Assembly: GCA_013336165.1 (NCBI GenBank)
Contig: JAAXUF010000002.1
Coordinates: 62,001-126,000, forward strand
Reading direction: 5' to 3'
From: Coriobacteriia bacterium
GTDB taxonomy: Bacteria; Actinomycetota; Coriobacteriia; Anaerosomatales; JAAXUF01
DNA: 64,000 nucleotides
The position numbers and the translations under genes are program-made. The notes under the pieces were generated by a model. The model was not told the origin of the DNA and made no database searches. It worked only from the letters and a program-made list of their open reading frames with translations. Every line of letters starts with the position of its first letter. The stretch's first letter is position 1. This document shows positions 33,641 through 42,056 of this stretch, piece after piece.

Positions 33641-35107
33641 CTAGATCAGCGGCAGATGGATGGTGAAAATCGTTCCGCCGTAAAGCCGCCGAGCAACGCC
33701 GATCACACCGCCATGCCGTTCAACGATCTCCTTGGTGACCGCAAGTCCGATCCCTAGGCCTCCGCTTGACCGTCCGCGCGCGGCATCGGCACGCCAGAAC
33801 CTGGAGAACACGCGCGGCATGTCTTCCTCGGCGATGCCGATACCGGTGTCGAGTACCTCGATGAGCGCCTCGCCGTCCTCCCGGCGCACACGGACCCCCA
33901 CTCGACCTCCCGCGGACGTGTAGCGCGCGGCGTTCGACAGGAGGTTGCTGACAGCCTGCTGCAGCCGGTCGGCATCCCCATTCACGAACACCGCGTCCTC
34001 GATGTCCACCGAAAGCACGATCTTGCGAGTCTCGAAGAGCGCCTCATGCATGTCGACGGCCAGCCTCACCGTCGCCGAGAGATCCATGCGCGACAGCTCC
34101 ATCGGCAGTGAACCGCACTCCAACCGTGTGAGCTGCAAGATACCGTCGGCCAGCCGCGCCAGACGCATCGTCTCCGAACGCACGATGCCGAGCCGTTCGT
34201 CGTCGGCCGGCAGAACGCCGTCCTGCATCGCCTCCACCGTCGCCTGGATCGCCTGGAGAGGCGTGCGAAGCTCGTGCGCGACGTCGGCAGTCAGCCGCCG
34301 CTCAACCTCGCGGTCAGCCTCGATCGCGTCGGCCATCTCATCGAACGTGGTGCCGAGAAACCCGATCTCGTCGTAGGGCTGCAGACCGGTGCGCGCCTTC
34401 TCGTTGCCACCGCGGAGCGCCTGCGCCGTCGCGGTGATCCGCGCGATAGGCCGAACTAGGCGGCCGGCGTACCAGAGGCCGACCAGACCCGAGAGAATCA
34501 GTGCGACGAGCGCGGCTACCGCCAAGCCGATGAGCGAGCCCTGGCGGAAATTGGAGTCGCGGCTGGTCATGAGTGCGGTGGTTCCATAGCCCCAGACGCG
34601 TACGGTGCCGACCTTCTCGCCGTTCACGGTTATCTGGGATGTGACGGTAGTGCCAGTGGGCTGCAAGAGCGAAGCAGCATCCAAGACCGCGGCTCCCTGC
34701 GTCGCCACCACAGAGCCCCGTTGCCTGCTGCTTGCCTGGCTGTAGACGATCTCGTTCTTGCTGTTCAGCATCTGGACGCCGATGCTCTGAGAGCTGTAGT
34801 CGGGAACCTGCGTAAGCGTTGTCAGACCGAACCCATAGTCGGGATACAGCGACGTCACCGTCTGCGAGATGCTGTCTGCTACGGTCTGAAGGTTGTCTCG
34901 GACATAACCCTCGAACTGGTAGTTCCAGACCGCCGACAGGAGCACCCCTGCCAAGCCAGCGGTCAACAGGGCCACCGACGCGAACGCGATCGCGAGGCTA
35001 CGGCTGAATGCGCCTCGCGGACGCTTCCGCGTTGAGGTCTTGTCCTCGGACTCTCGCGGACTGAAAGAATCCGTTCGTTGCCCGAATCCCTTCAGAAAAT
35101 CAGGCAT
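33641..35107 (-). CDS. Sensor histidine kinase (OmpR-partner type)
   Basis: 488 residues. A basic N-terminus, membrane helix 1 (about 38-60), an extracytoplasmic domain of ~120 residues with a short signal-binding fold, helix 2 (about 180-203), HAMP, HisKA with His in LTADVAHELRTPLQAIQ, and HATPase_c with NLLSNAARYT, DTGIGIAEED and GLGIGLAVTKEIVE. The start codon ATG 35107 overlaps the end of the response-regulator gene by 8 bp, so the two are translated as a unit. The stimulus is unknown; the divergent orphan sensor gene at 35971 is a candidate accessory. Confidence 0.93.
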   Translation of the reverse strand: MPDFLKGFGQRTDSFSPRESEDKTSTRKRPRGAFSRSLAIAFASVALLTAGLAGVLLSAVWNYQFEGYVRDNLQTVADSISQTVTSLYPDYGFGLTTLTQVPDYSSQSIGVQMLNSKNEIVYSQASSRQRGSVVATQGAAVLDAASLLQPTGTTVTSQITVNGEKVGTVRVWGYGTTALMTSRDSNFRQGSLIGLAVAALVALILSGLVGLWYAGRLVRPIARITATAQALRGGNEKARTGLQPYDEIGFLGTTFDEMADAIEADREVERRLTADVAHELRTPLQAIQATVEAMQDGVLPADDERLGIVRSETMRLARLADGILQLTRLECGSLPMELSRMDLSATVRLAVDMHEALFETRKIVLSVDIEDAVFVNGDADRLQQAVSNLLSNAARYTSAGGRVGVRVRREDGEALIEVLDTGIGIAEEDMPRVFSRFWRADAARGRSSGGLGIGLAVTKEIVERHGGVIGVARRLYGGTIFTIHLPLI

Positions 35108-35813
35108 CCGCGCTGCTCTTGGCAAGTTCAAACCGGTAGCCGACGCCATGAACGGTGTGGATGTAGGTGGGGTCGCGCGAATCGTCGCCGAGCTTTGCCC
35201 GGAGGTTCTTCACGTGGCTGTCGATCGTACGCTCGTAACCTTCGAAATCGTATCCGAGCACCTTCTCCACGAGCTCCATGCGCGAGTAGACTCGCCCGGG
35301 GTACCGGGAGAGTGTCGTGAGGAGCTTGAACTCACTCGCGGTCAGATCGAGTTCCTCGCCCGACAGCAGCGCCTTGTGCCCGGAGACGTCAATCTCAAGA
35401 TCGCCGAAGACGAGGCGATCCCGCTGAGGCTCGCTCTCCGCATGCGCTCTGCGCAGGAGCGCTCTGACACGAGCCACCAGTTCGCGGGGAGAGAACGGCT
35501 TGACCAGATAATCGTCAGCTCCGAGTTCGAGCCCGGCGATGCGGTCTTCCTCTTCGCCCTTGGCGGTGAGCATGATGATGGGCGTATCGGAAACATCGCG
35601 AATAGTGCGGCATACCACTTCGCCCGAGACCTTGGGCAGCATCAGGTCAAGCACCACGAGATCGAACCGGTACTTGCCGAATGCCTCGAGTGCGGCTTCA
35701 CCGTCCTCGGCGGGAGTAACCCAGTAACCTTCACGTTCAAGGTAGGCGGCTACCGCGCTGCGGATCGTCTTCTCGTCTTCCACCAGCAGAATTCGGCGCG
35801 TCTCGACGGCCAT
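35100..35813 (-). CDS. OmpR/PhoB-family response regulator
   Basis: 237 residues. Receiver with DE pair in LLVEDEKTIR, phospho-Asp in VVLDLMLPKVSG, Lys in VKPFSP, then a winged-helix domain with LTASEFKLLTTLSRYPGRVY, RTIDSHVKNLRAKLGDD and THTVHGVGYRF-type ending (IHTVHGVGYRFE). ATG 35813 is preceded by GAGGAGG. First gene of the RR-HK operon; the 157-bp divergent region with the sensor protein at 35971 probably holds promoters for both. Confidence 0.94.
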   Translation of the reverse strand: MAVETRRILLVEDEKTIRSAVAAYLEREGYWVTPAEDGEAALEAFGKYRFDLVVLDLMLPKVSGEVVCRTIRDVSDTPIIMLTAKGEEEDRIAGLELGADDYLVKPFSPRELVARVRALLRRAHAESEPQRDRLVFGDLEIDVSGHKALLSGEELDLTASEFKLLTTLSRYPGRVYSRMELVEKVLGYDFEGYERTIDSHVKNLRAKLGDDSRDPTYIHTVHGVGYRFELAKSSADA

Positions 35814-35970
35814 AGCACCTCCTCGGCTCAAAAGGACTCTAGCGAAGTGTACGCCGAGGCGTCGGATCGCGTCTTGTCTTCACCGAAACTACAACACTTG
35901 TGCAGCCAGAACCCCGTACGGGTACGAACATTTCATTGGGTCGCACACTCATAATAAGGGGGGTTCGTCC

Positions 35971-36558
35971 ATGCCTATGTGGTTTCGCATCGTGAGACTC
36001 TGGCTGCCGATTGCCGCGATGGGTACCGTGCTCGTGCTCATGTCCTATGCTTCGGTTCAACAGACCTATCGCACGGGACTCAACGATCCCCAAGTCCAGA
36101 TGGCCCAAGATGCGGCCGCACAGCTCGATGCCGGTGTCGCCCCCGCGAAGATCGTCTCGGCAACCAAAGTCGATGCCGAGAAGAGCCTCGCGCCCTTCAT
36201 GATCATCTACGACACGACCAATACCCCGGTGGCCTCCTCGGCGGTGCTGTCCGGCTCCACGCCGAAGGCTCCTTCGGGAGTTCTCGACACGGCTCGCAGT
36301 AAAGGCAGCAACAAAGTCACCTGGCAGCCGAGTTCCGGGGTCAGAATCGCAGCGGTGGCCGTCGGGTCAAAGGATGGCCATGTCGTGCTCGTCGGACGCA
36401 ACATGCGCGAAGTCGAGAGCAGGATTGGATCCCTCGGGCAGATGAGTATCCTGGGATGGCTGGCGGCGATGATCGGCAGTCTTATCGTAGTGGCCGCGGT
36501 CGAACTCTACGGTGGCCGACGCTTCGCGCATCACCATCATCGGAATCATGGGGTCTGA
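35971..36558 (+). CDS. Orphan membrane protein with extracytoplasmic sensor-like domain and His-rich tail
   Basis: 195 residues. Membrane helix 1 (about 8-26), an extracytoplasmic segment of ~120 residues (27-150) with alternating helix and strand, including FMIIYDTTNTPVASSAVLSG, then VRIAAVAVGSKDGHVVLVGR, membrane helix 2 (about 158-180), and a short cytosolic tail RRFAHHHHRNHGV. The layout is that of a small Cache-like sensor module with the output domain missing. The His-rich end may bind metal. It diverges from an OmpR-type two-component system and could be its co-sensor. AAGGGGGG precedes ATG 35971. The stop overlaps rpiA convergently by 13 bp. Confidence 0.7.
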   Translation: MPMWFRIVRLWLPIAAMGTVLVLMSYASVQQTYRTGLNDPQVQMAQDAAAQLDAGVAPAKIVSATKVDAEKSLAPFMIIYDTTNTPVASSAVLSGSTPKAPSGVLDTARSKGSNKVTWQPSSGVRIAAVAVGSKDGHVVLVGRNMREVESRIGSLGQMSILGWLAAMIGSLIVVAAVELYGGRRFAHHHHRNHGV

Positions 36559-37229
36559 CAGCCACCCGGCCGAATGCTGAGTATCCCCTCTTCTGAGGCG
36601 ATCAACACCACATCAGGGGTTCTATGCGCGAAGATTCCGCATTCGACCACGCCCGGGATGGCGTCGAGAGCATCCTCGGCCGCGAGCGGGTCTGAAAGAT
36701 CGAAGCCGACTACGTCGTAGAGCGGGTATCCACTGTCGGCGAACGCCTGCTCCCGTCGGTACAGATCTCCGCCCAGCGACGTTACAACCTGGGCGACGCT
36801 GCTTTCGAAGCCAGGCTCGACTTCCAAGGGCACAGATGCGCCATCCAGACTCTCCGCGAACTTGGAGGCGTCAACGATACACACCCACAAGCTGGCCACG
36901 CTCGCAAGCTCTTTCTCTCGAGTATGTGCGCCTCCCCCACCCTTGATCGCGCGTCCGCGCGGATCAACCCGGTCGGCGCCGTCAACGTAGACGCCCAGCA
37001 CGCCACCGGCTTGGGCGAGCGACAGCACCCGGATCCCGCCACCCAGCAGTCTGCCGGCAGTGGCGCCTGAAGCCGCCACTGCGCCTGACACCAGCGGTCC
37101 CTCGGCGGCGAGCACGTCGACGAAGGCGTCGACCGTGCTTCCGCTTCCAATGCCGATCACTTCGCCCGCCTTCACAAACGCAAGCGCGGCCCGGGCGGCG
37201 GCTCGCTTCTGCCGGGAATCACCGGGCAC
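36546..37229 (-). CDS. rpiA: Ribose-5-phosphate isomerase A
   Basis: 227 residues. GIGSGSTVDAFVDVL (substrate phosphate loop), VYVDGADRVDPRGRAIKGGG with catalytic Asp, GGAHTREKELAS, and IPGVVECGIFAHRTPDVVLI. It interconverts ribose-5-P and ribulose-5-P and so supplies PRPP for the nearby purine genes. It follows the patatin gene by 4 bp (probable operon). GTG start at 37229. Confidence 0.92.
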   Translation of the reverse strand: MPGDSRQKRAAARAALAFVKAGEVIGIGSGSTVDAFVDVLAAEGPLVSGAVAASGATAGRLLGGGIRVLSLAQAGGVLGVYVDGADRVDPRGRAIKGGGGAHTREKELASVASLWVCIVDASKFAESLDGASVPLEVEPGFESSVAQVVTSLGGDLYRREQAFADSGYPLYDVVGFDLSDPLAAEDALDAIPGVVECGIFAHRTPDVVLIASEEGILSIRPGGCQTP

Positions 37230-37233
37230 AGAA

Positions 37234-38067
37234 CTAACCTGCCCGACCCAAGTCGGCCAGAATCTTGGGCAACGCGGCCTCGGCAGCTAGGACGCCGGCC
37301 GCATATGCTCGTCCAACGTGACCGAAATCAAGCGCCGAGACGGTCATGACATCCGGGCGTATGACCACGTCTGCCTCTTTGACTCCCTGCCCGGTCTGAT
37401 GAGCCGAAACGCTCAAGACGAGCATGATGACGTCGCGCATGTCGACCGGCTCGTGAGTCCCGTCAAGTGTCGGCATCACGTCGACGGCGATCACGTAGTC
37501 GGCGCCCAACATGCGCGCCGTATCGACCGGCACGTTGTCGACGAGCCCTCCGTCCACGAGAAGCATCCCGTCGCGCCGAACCGGCTCGAACACTCCCGGG
37601 ATACAGGTACTGGCAATCACCGCTTCGCGCAACTGGCCCTCGACGAGGTCGACCCTCTTCCCCGTCAGCAGGTCACAGGCCACCGCCGCGAAGGGGATCT
37701 CCAACTCGGCGAAGGTAGCGCAGTGCGTCAGCGACTCGATCAGCAATCCCAGACGGCCTGTTTCAAACGCGCTCAACTTGGAGTGCCACGCAGGCACTAC
37801 GAGCTTGGGCCACGACGTCTTCTCCAGGATCGCCAACATCTCGGCCGGTGTGGCACCCGCAGCATATGCCGCGCCCGCCACCGACCCGGCGCTGGTGCCC
37901 GCGATGACATCGGGCTTGATGCCCACAGCGTCCAGCACCGCCAGAACACCCACGTGCGCCGCGCCGCGCACCGCGCCGCCGCCGAGCGCAAGACCGATCC
38001 GCTCGGGCACCCGCGTCTTCGCGCGCATTCTCGCCTGCTGCGAGCCCCCGAATAGTTTCCACGCCAT
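37234..38067 (-). CDS. Patatin-like phospholipase (RssA/NTE family)
   Basis: 277 residues. Oxyanion block IGLALGGGAVRGAAHVGVL, nucleophile Ser in VIAGTSAGSVAGA (G-T-S-A-G), and catalytic Asp in MLLVDGGLVDNVPVD (DGG). These residues define a Ser-Asp dyad lipid acyl hydrolase of the RssA type. No signal peptide. ATG 38067 with CAGGAGGG upstream. In operon with rpiA. Confidence 0.9.
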   Translation of the reverse strand: MAWKLFGGSQQARMRAKTRVPERIGLALGGGAVRGAAHVGVLAVLDAVGIKPDVIAGTSAGSVAGAAYAAGATPAEMLAILEKTSWPKLVVPAWHSKLSAFETGRLGLLIESLTHCATFAELEIPFAAVACDLLTGKRVDLVEGQLREAVIASTCIPGVFEPVRRDGMLLVDGGLVDNVPVDTARMLGADYVIAVDVMPTLDGTHEPVDMRDVIMLVLSVSAHQTGQGVKEADVVIRPDVMTVSALDFGHVGRAYAAGVLAAEAALPKILADLGRAG

Positions 38068-38191
38068 GTGAATACCCTCCTGATTGGATTGCCTATTGAG
38101 TGTTCCACTGTCCCGGCCGGTTGTCACCAGTCCTTCGCCCGCGGGGTACAAACAACCACGAGACCACCGCATCGATTCCGGGAGGCATGTC

Positions 38192-38968
38192 ATGGAGCGG
38201 AACGCATTGGGCGAGTTCAGCTGGATCGACCTGGCAGCAAGAGACCTAGAGGTGCAAACCACCTTCTATGAAGAGATGTTCGGGTGGGAGCACTACGACG
38301 TCCCCACCGACCAAGGCCCGATCTACCGCATGTTCACACTTCACGGCGCGACGGTTGCCGGGGCATCTGCGATGAATCCTCAGATGGCCGAGATGGGCAT
38401 GCCGTCGATGTGGAACACCTACCTCGCCGCGCCCGATGTTGACACGATCGCCGAGAAAGCAACCGAACTCGGCGGCATGATCGTGATGCCTGCGATGGAT
38501 GTGATGACCGAGGGTCGCATGGTCGGCATCCAGGATCCCACGGGCGGAGTCATCTACTTCTGGCAGGCGGGAAAGCACCATGGCGCGCAAACGTTCATGG
38601 AGCCGGGCTCCCTGATTTGGAGCGAGCTCAGCACGCGCGACCCGGAAACGGCGGCCGCTTTCTTCGCGAAACTCGTCGGCTGGGATATCCAGCGCTCGGC
38701 AGAGTCCCCCACGCCGTACTGGCTCGCCAGCGTAGGCGGACAGCCGGAAGGCGGCGTCATGATGATGCCCAAGCAACTCGGCCCTGAAGTGCCCGCCAGC
38801 TGGCTCGTGTACTTCGGCGTCACGAACGCAACGACCGAAGCCGCCAGAGCAATTTCGCTCGGCGCCGATGTGAACATGGAGCCAATGGAGGCCGGAAACA
38901 TGTGGTTTGCGGTGTTGACCGACCCCGCGGGCGCGGTCTTCGGTATCATGACGCCGATGCAGGGCTAG
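38192..38968 (+). CDS. VOC-superfamily protein (two glyoxalase-like domains)
   Basis: 258 residues made of two vicinal-oxygen-chelate modules: FSWIDLAARDLEVQTTFYEE to GGVIYFWQ (about 5-120), then IWSELSTRDPETAAAFFAKL to DPAGAVFGIMTP (about 135-255). It resembles the VOC proteins of the actinobacterial 27-kDa antigen Cfp30B type. VOC domains bind a metal between paired modules; function ranges from isomerases to ligand sequestration. ATG 38192 has GGAGG at 6 nt. Confidence 0.85.
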   Translation: MERNALGEFSWIDLAARDLEVQTTFYEEMFGWEHYDVPTDQGPIYRMFTLHGATVAGASAMNPQMAEMGMPSMWNTYLAAPDVDTIAEKATELGGMIVMPAMDVMTEGRMVGIQDPTGGVIYFWQAGKHHGAQTFMEPGSLIWSELSTRDPETAAAFFAKLVGWDIQRSAESPTPYWLASVGGQPEGGVMMMPKQLGPEVPASWLVYFGVTNATTEAARAISLGADVNMEPMEAGNMWFAVLTDPAGAVFGIMTPMQG

Positions 38969-39001
38969 CCCGCTTGTTTGGCCACCGACCCCAAGGACTC
39001 C

Positions 39002-39838
39002 ATGTACGAGCAGGACTCGGCGTACCACAAGCTGAAGGTAATCGATCACGATGGCGTGCGCTCGCTCAAGTTCGAGCGAAACCACCAGTCGTCGATGTCG
39101 CTTGCCGACCCGTTTGAGACCGACATCGAATACGTCGGCTACCTGCACCTCACGCTCGCGGTGAAGCATGACGCCGAGTGGACCTTGGTGCTCGGGCTGG
39201 GTGGCGGGTCGGTGGTCAAGCGCATGTGGCGGGATTATCCGGCGATGCACATCGACGTGGTCGAACTTGACCCGGACGTGGTCGAAATCGCACACGAGCT
39301 GTTCGCGTTGCCGCTAGACGAGCGGATCACCGTCACGGTAGCCGATGGCCGCGACTTTGTGGCGACCTCCGACGACATCTACGACATCATCATCGTCGAC
39401 GCGTTCGACGATGACCGGGTTCCTCGGCAACTCATGACCGAGGAGTTCATGCGCACGATGCGCGACTGCCTCGCCCCCGACGGGGTGGTCGCGTACAACT
39501 TCATCGGCTCGCTCCACGACGGAAAGAGCCGGGCGTTTCGCAGCCTCTACCGCACGGCGTCCAACGTCTGGCGACAGCTATGGGTCTTCGCCGTGGGGCA
39601 TGACGGCAACGCTATCGACGGCACCGACAATATCGTCATGCTCGCGACGGACCGTCGGGAACCTGCCGACGCATTTCTCGAACGCATCGCAAGCCGAGCC
39701 GGCGGACTGGTGAGCGTGCCGGGGTTCGAACGGTTCGGCGAGGATCTGTACCGCGGGCCGATCAGGGCGGGCGATGTGCCCCTGCTTCTGGATGAGCCGT
39801 CCGCGCGGCAGCGGCATCAAGGACGCAAGAGGCGCTGA
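39002..39838 (+). CDS. Spermidine synthase-like methyltransferase-fold protein
   Basis: 278 residues from ATG 39002 (AAGGA upstream; a TTG at 38978 is the alternative). N-terminal strand domain with MYEQDSAYHKLKVID and a Rossmann core WTLVLGLGGGSVVKRMWRDY, VVELDPDVVEIAHELF, ITVTVADGRDFVA and YDIIIVDAFDDDRVP. This is the spermine/spermidine synthase pattern (GGG loop, D in VELD, DGR, D.FD). Aminopropyl transfer cannot be assumed, because single-gene actinobacterial homologues (fused-MFS-like SpdSyn) lack tested function. It follows the VOC gene closely on the same strand. Confidence 0.75.
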   Translation: MYEQDSAYHKLKVIDHDGVRSLKFERNHQSSMSLADPFETDIEYVGYLHLTLAVKHDAEWTLVLGLGGGSVVKRMWRDYPAMHIDVVELDPDVVEIAHELFALPLDERITVTVADGRDFVATSDDIYDIIIVDAFDDDRVPRQLMTEEFMRTMRDCLAPDGVVAYNFIGSLHDGKSRAFRSLYRTASNVWRQLWVFAVGHDGNAIDGTDNIVMLATDRREPADAFLERIASRAGGLVSVPGFERFGEDLYRGPIRAGDVPLLLDEPSARQRHQGRKRR

Positions 39839-39846
39839 GTGCGCAA

Positions 39847-39949
39847 GAGGCAGAGGGCAGGGGTCCTGGGCTCAGACATACTCGAAAGGCCGCCCAAAGA
39901 TCGGGCGGCCTTTCTGCGTAACTCGCGCAGGACCCCCGCCCTCTGCCTC
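39847..39949. repeat. Nested inverted repeat: 22-bp outer stem around a terminator
   Basis: Outer arms 39847-39868 and 39928-39949 pair at 21 of 22 positions (the remaining pair is a wobble). Enclosed is a second perfect 12-bp stem (39884-39895 with 39903-39914). The whole 103 bp lies between convergent genes. The inner hairpin suffices as a terminator; the long outer arms are unusual and could mark a small mobile or extragenic palindromic element. Confidence 0.8.
39884..39914. terminator. Bidirectional terminator (inner hairpin)
   Basis: GAAAGGCCGCCC paired with GGGCGGCCTTTC, 7-nt loop. A and T flanks on both sides let it act for the plus-strand spermidine-synthase-like gene and the minus-strand toroid gene. 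Confidence 0.8.
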
Positions 39950-39965
39950 CCCTCGGGTCGAATCC

Positions 39966-41075
39966 TTAGTCTGGCGGCATTGGGGTGCCGGTGCCACCTT
40001 TGGAGCTGCCAAGCGCTAGTACGTCGACGGCTTCGATCTCGCCGATGAGGTCGTCGAGCTTGCGGAGTGCCACGGCGATGCGAGCGGTCGCGAACGCCGA
40101 GGGTGTCTTCTTCTGGCCGAACGAGAACTGCTCGAAGCCGCGGAAGCATGAGCGCGGGACGACACGGCCATCGGGGCCGATGTTGTAGGCAGCCAGACAT
40201 GCCGCGATCTCGGCGAGGGCACGGCGGTCGGCGGGATCGGCGGCGGGGCCGCTCCACAGCTCGGGGTAGCGGCCGAGTGTGTCGACAACTTCGAGCGCCG
40301 AGTACCAGGTCGCCGGCCACTTGGCGCGCTTGAACTGTCGACCATGGCCGAACAGGTACGGTTTCTCGGCACCGCGCTCTCGCCATGCTCGCAGCGACAC
40401 GCGGCCGGCTTCGACAACCTCGCGCGGGCGCTGCTCGGCGGGCAGGTACGAAAACGCGCGCAGGGCCTCGATCGTCGCCTGCGGGCACATGTCGGCGTTG
40501 CTGCCCGGGCCGCGGAAACCGACCAGCGGGTCTGGCAGGCAGAGCCACGCGCGGCCTTGACGGGTCTCGGCGAGATCGGCAGCGATGCGCCCGAACGCGC
40601 GCAGCACCCGCGGGTCCTCGGCGAACCCGAAGCGCGCGAGCGTCTCGGCGATAGCATGCGAATCGCACGGGAGCGCGCTCCAGACCGGCGCGTCCATTCC
40701 GCGCCACCGCCCGAATGCCTGAAAGCGGCCATCGGCATTCTGGTGTTCGAGCATGGACGCGAGGATCGTGGCGATGCGCGGATCATCCTGAGCCGTCACA
40801 CCCATGTCGCCGAGCAACCCGAGCAGGTTCGGCGTGTACTCTGGCTTGTCGTGGCCGGTCGCAAGCGCGTCCACATCCCACGGCACCAGCCTGCCGAGAA
40901 GCTCGCGCGTGCCTGCGTCCGCGAGCACGGCGGCGTGCGCAGCCACGACTTCGGAGTCATCCGCCGGACGGTCGACCAGCGCGGTCAGCGCCAGCCAGCG
41001 CGCCGCTGGCTCCTCGCCGCCGAGCAGCCACGGGATCGGATCCTCTGGGAACAGCCGGAGCCAAGCCTCGGGCAT
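39966..41075 (-). CDS. Alpha/alpha-toroid (prenyltransferase/squalene-cyclase-like repeat) protein
   Basis: 369 residues of repeated helical hairpins with QW-like turns, e.g. LEHQNADGRFQAFGRWRG, LARFGFAEDPRVLRAFGRIA, DMCPQATIEALRAFSYLP, KWPATWYSALEVVDTLGRY and SAFATARIAVALRKL. The fold is that of terpene cyclases and protein prenyltransferases, but the cyclase DXDD acid motif is not evident and there is no membrane anchor. It shares length and block order with the protein at 58842-59912, so the genome has at least two paralogues. ATG 41075 overlaps the stop of the upstream helical gene (TGATG), so they are coupled. Function unknown. Confidence 0.7.
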   Translation of the reverse strand: MPEAWLRLFPEDPIPWLLGGEEPAARWLALTALVDRPADDSEVVAAHAAVLADAGTRELLGRLVPWDVDALATGHDKPEYTPNLLGLLGDMGVTAQDDPRIATILASMLEHQNADGRFQAFGRWRGMDAPVWSALPCDSHAIAETLARFGFAEDPRVLRAFGRIAADLAETRQGRAWLCLPDPLVGFRGPGSNADMCPQATIEALRAFSYLPAEQRPREVVEAGRVSLRAWRERGAEKPYLFGHGRQFKRAKWPATWYSALEVVDTLGRYPELWSGPAADPADRRALAEIAACLAAYNIGPDGRVVPRSCFRGFEQFSFGQKKTPSAFATARIAVALRKLDDLIGEIEAVDVLALGSSKGGTGTPMPPD

Positions 41076-41542
41076 CACGGCATCTTCGGGGGTTCCGGCG
41101 CCGCAGGCGGCTCGGGCACGTCATCGGCGGACTCCGCCTTGCCGCGACTCGCGGCCCCATCAACCTTCTCCGCCGCTCGCCCGAGGACAGCCGCCAACCC
41201 CGCGAGCGCGTTGGCGACATGCGGAGCAGCAGCAGCCGACGCTTTCTCGGCGGCGTCGTTTATCGCCTGTCCTGTTCGCTCGGCGCCCTGCCGAAACTGC
41301 TGGCCCAGGTCGACTGTGGCTTCGGAGAGCGTTACATCCGCTTTGCGCGCGATGTCGTTGATCCCGGCGCGGACTTCCTCGAGTCTGAGTGTCTTCTCCG
41401 GATCATCTACGGCCGCCTTAGTCCAACGAGACAGCGCCTCGCCCAGATCTCCCATGCGCGCCACCACGTCGTTCCACGCATCGCCGGCGCTCGGACTTGC
41501 GGGTTCCTCTTCGGGAACCACAGGGCTGATCTCTTCAGTCAT
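41075..41542 (-). CDS. Amphipathic helical protein coupled to toroid protein
   Basis: 155 residues. Acidic Glu/Pro-rich N-terminus, a central amphipathic helical region (about 20-125) with long Ala/Glu/Arg/Lys heptad-like stretches (GQQFRQGAERTGQAINDAA, EKASAAAAPHVANALAG), and a Pro/Glu-rich tail. It looks like an apolipoprotein/LEA-type or membrane-surface helix; no catalytic motif. ATG 41542 is correctly spaced from AGGAGG, while ATG 41548 abuts it. Its stop overlaps the toroid start. I do not recognise a family. Confidence 0.6.
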   Translation of the reverse strand: MTEEISPVVPEEEPASPSAGDAWNDVVARMGDLGEALSRWTKAAVDDPEKTLRLEEVRAGINDIARKADVTLSEATVDLGQQFRQGAERTGQAINDAAEKASAAAAPHVANALAGLAAVLGRAAEKVDGAASRGKAESADDVPEPPAAPEPPKMP

Positions 41543-41651
41543 GGCCATCCTCCTAGGACATCTCTGACTTCACGTGTCATCATCTAGTATGTTCACGCGA
41601 GCATCAAAATGGAAACATGCGGGGTAGAGTCCGAGATTCGAGGAGGACATC

Positions 41652-42044
41652 ATGCTGAAGGAGTTCAAGGAATTCGCATTCAAGGGCAATGTTGTCGATC
41701 TGGCGATTGGCATCGTCATTGGCGCAGCGTTCAGCGCGATCGTGAACTCGTTCATCAAGGATATGATCAACCCGTTCCTCGGGCTGCTCGGCGGCGGCAA
41801 AGCAGCGCTGGAAGGACTCTCGGTTCACCTGAACTCTGCCGTGACACTCAACTACGGGGCATTCTTGAGCGCGGTACTCAACTTCCTGGTAGTAGCACTG
41901 GTGCTGTTCCTGGTCATCAAAGGCGTCAACCGGTTCCGCAAGGCCGAAGAAGCCACCGGCCGCCCCTGCCCCTACTGCCTGACCGAGATCCCCAAGGCTG
42001 CGACGCGCTGTTCGAGCTGCACATCCGAAGTGCCAGCCGAGTAG
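41652..42044 (+). CDS. mscL: Large-conductance mechanosensitive channel with C-terminal zinc ribbon
   Basis: 130 residues. N-terminal amphipathic helix MLKEFKEFAFKGNVVDLAIG, pore helix IGIVIGAAFSAIVNSFIKDM, second membrane helix ALNFLVVALVLFLVIK-type segment, then a cytosolic extension with CPYCLTEIPKAATRCSSC, a four-Cys zinc ribbon instead of the usual charged helical bundle. This tail occurs in many actinobacterial MscL proteins. It is an emergency valve under hypo-osmotic shock. ATG 41652 has GAGGAGG upstream. Confidence 0.93.
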   Translation: MLKEFKEFAFKGNVVDLAIGIVIGAAFSAIVNSFIKDMINPFLGLLGGGKAALEGLSVHLNSAVTLNYGAFLSAVLNFLVVALVLFLVIKGVNRFRKAEEATGRPCPYCLTEIPKAATRCSSCTSEVPAE

Positions 42045-42056
42045 AGAATCGGACAG

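Noticed and set aside
39847-39949. CRISPR array or insertion sequence end
   Set aside because: A single palindromic unit with no repeat-spacer periodicity and no transposase nearby.
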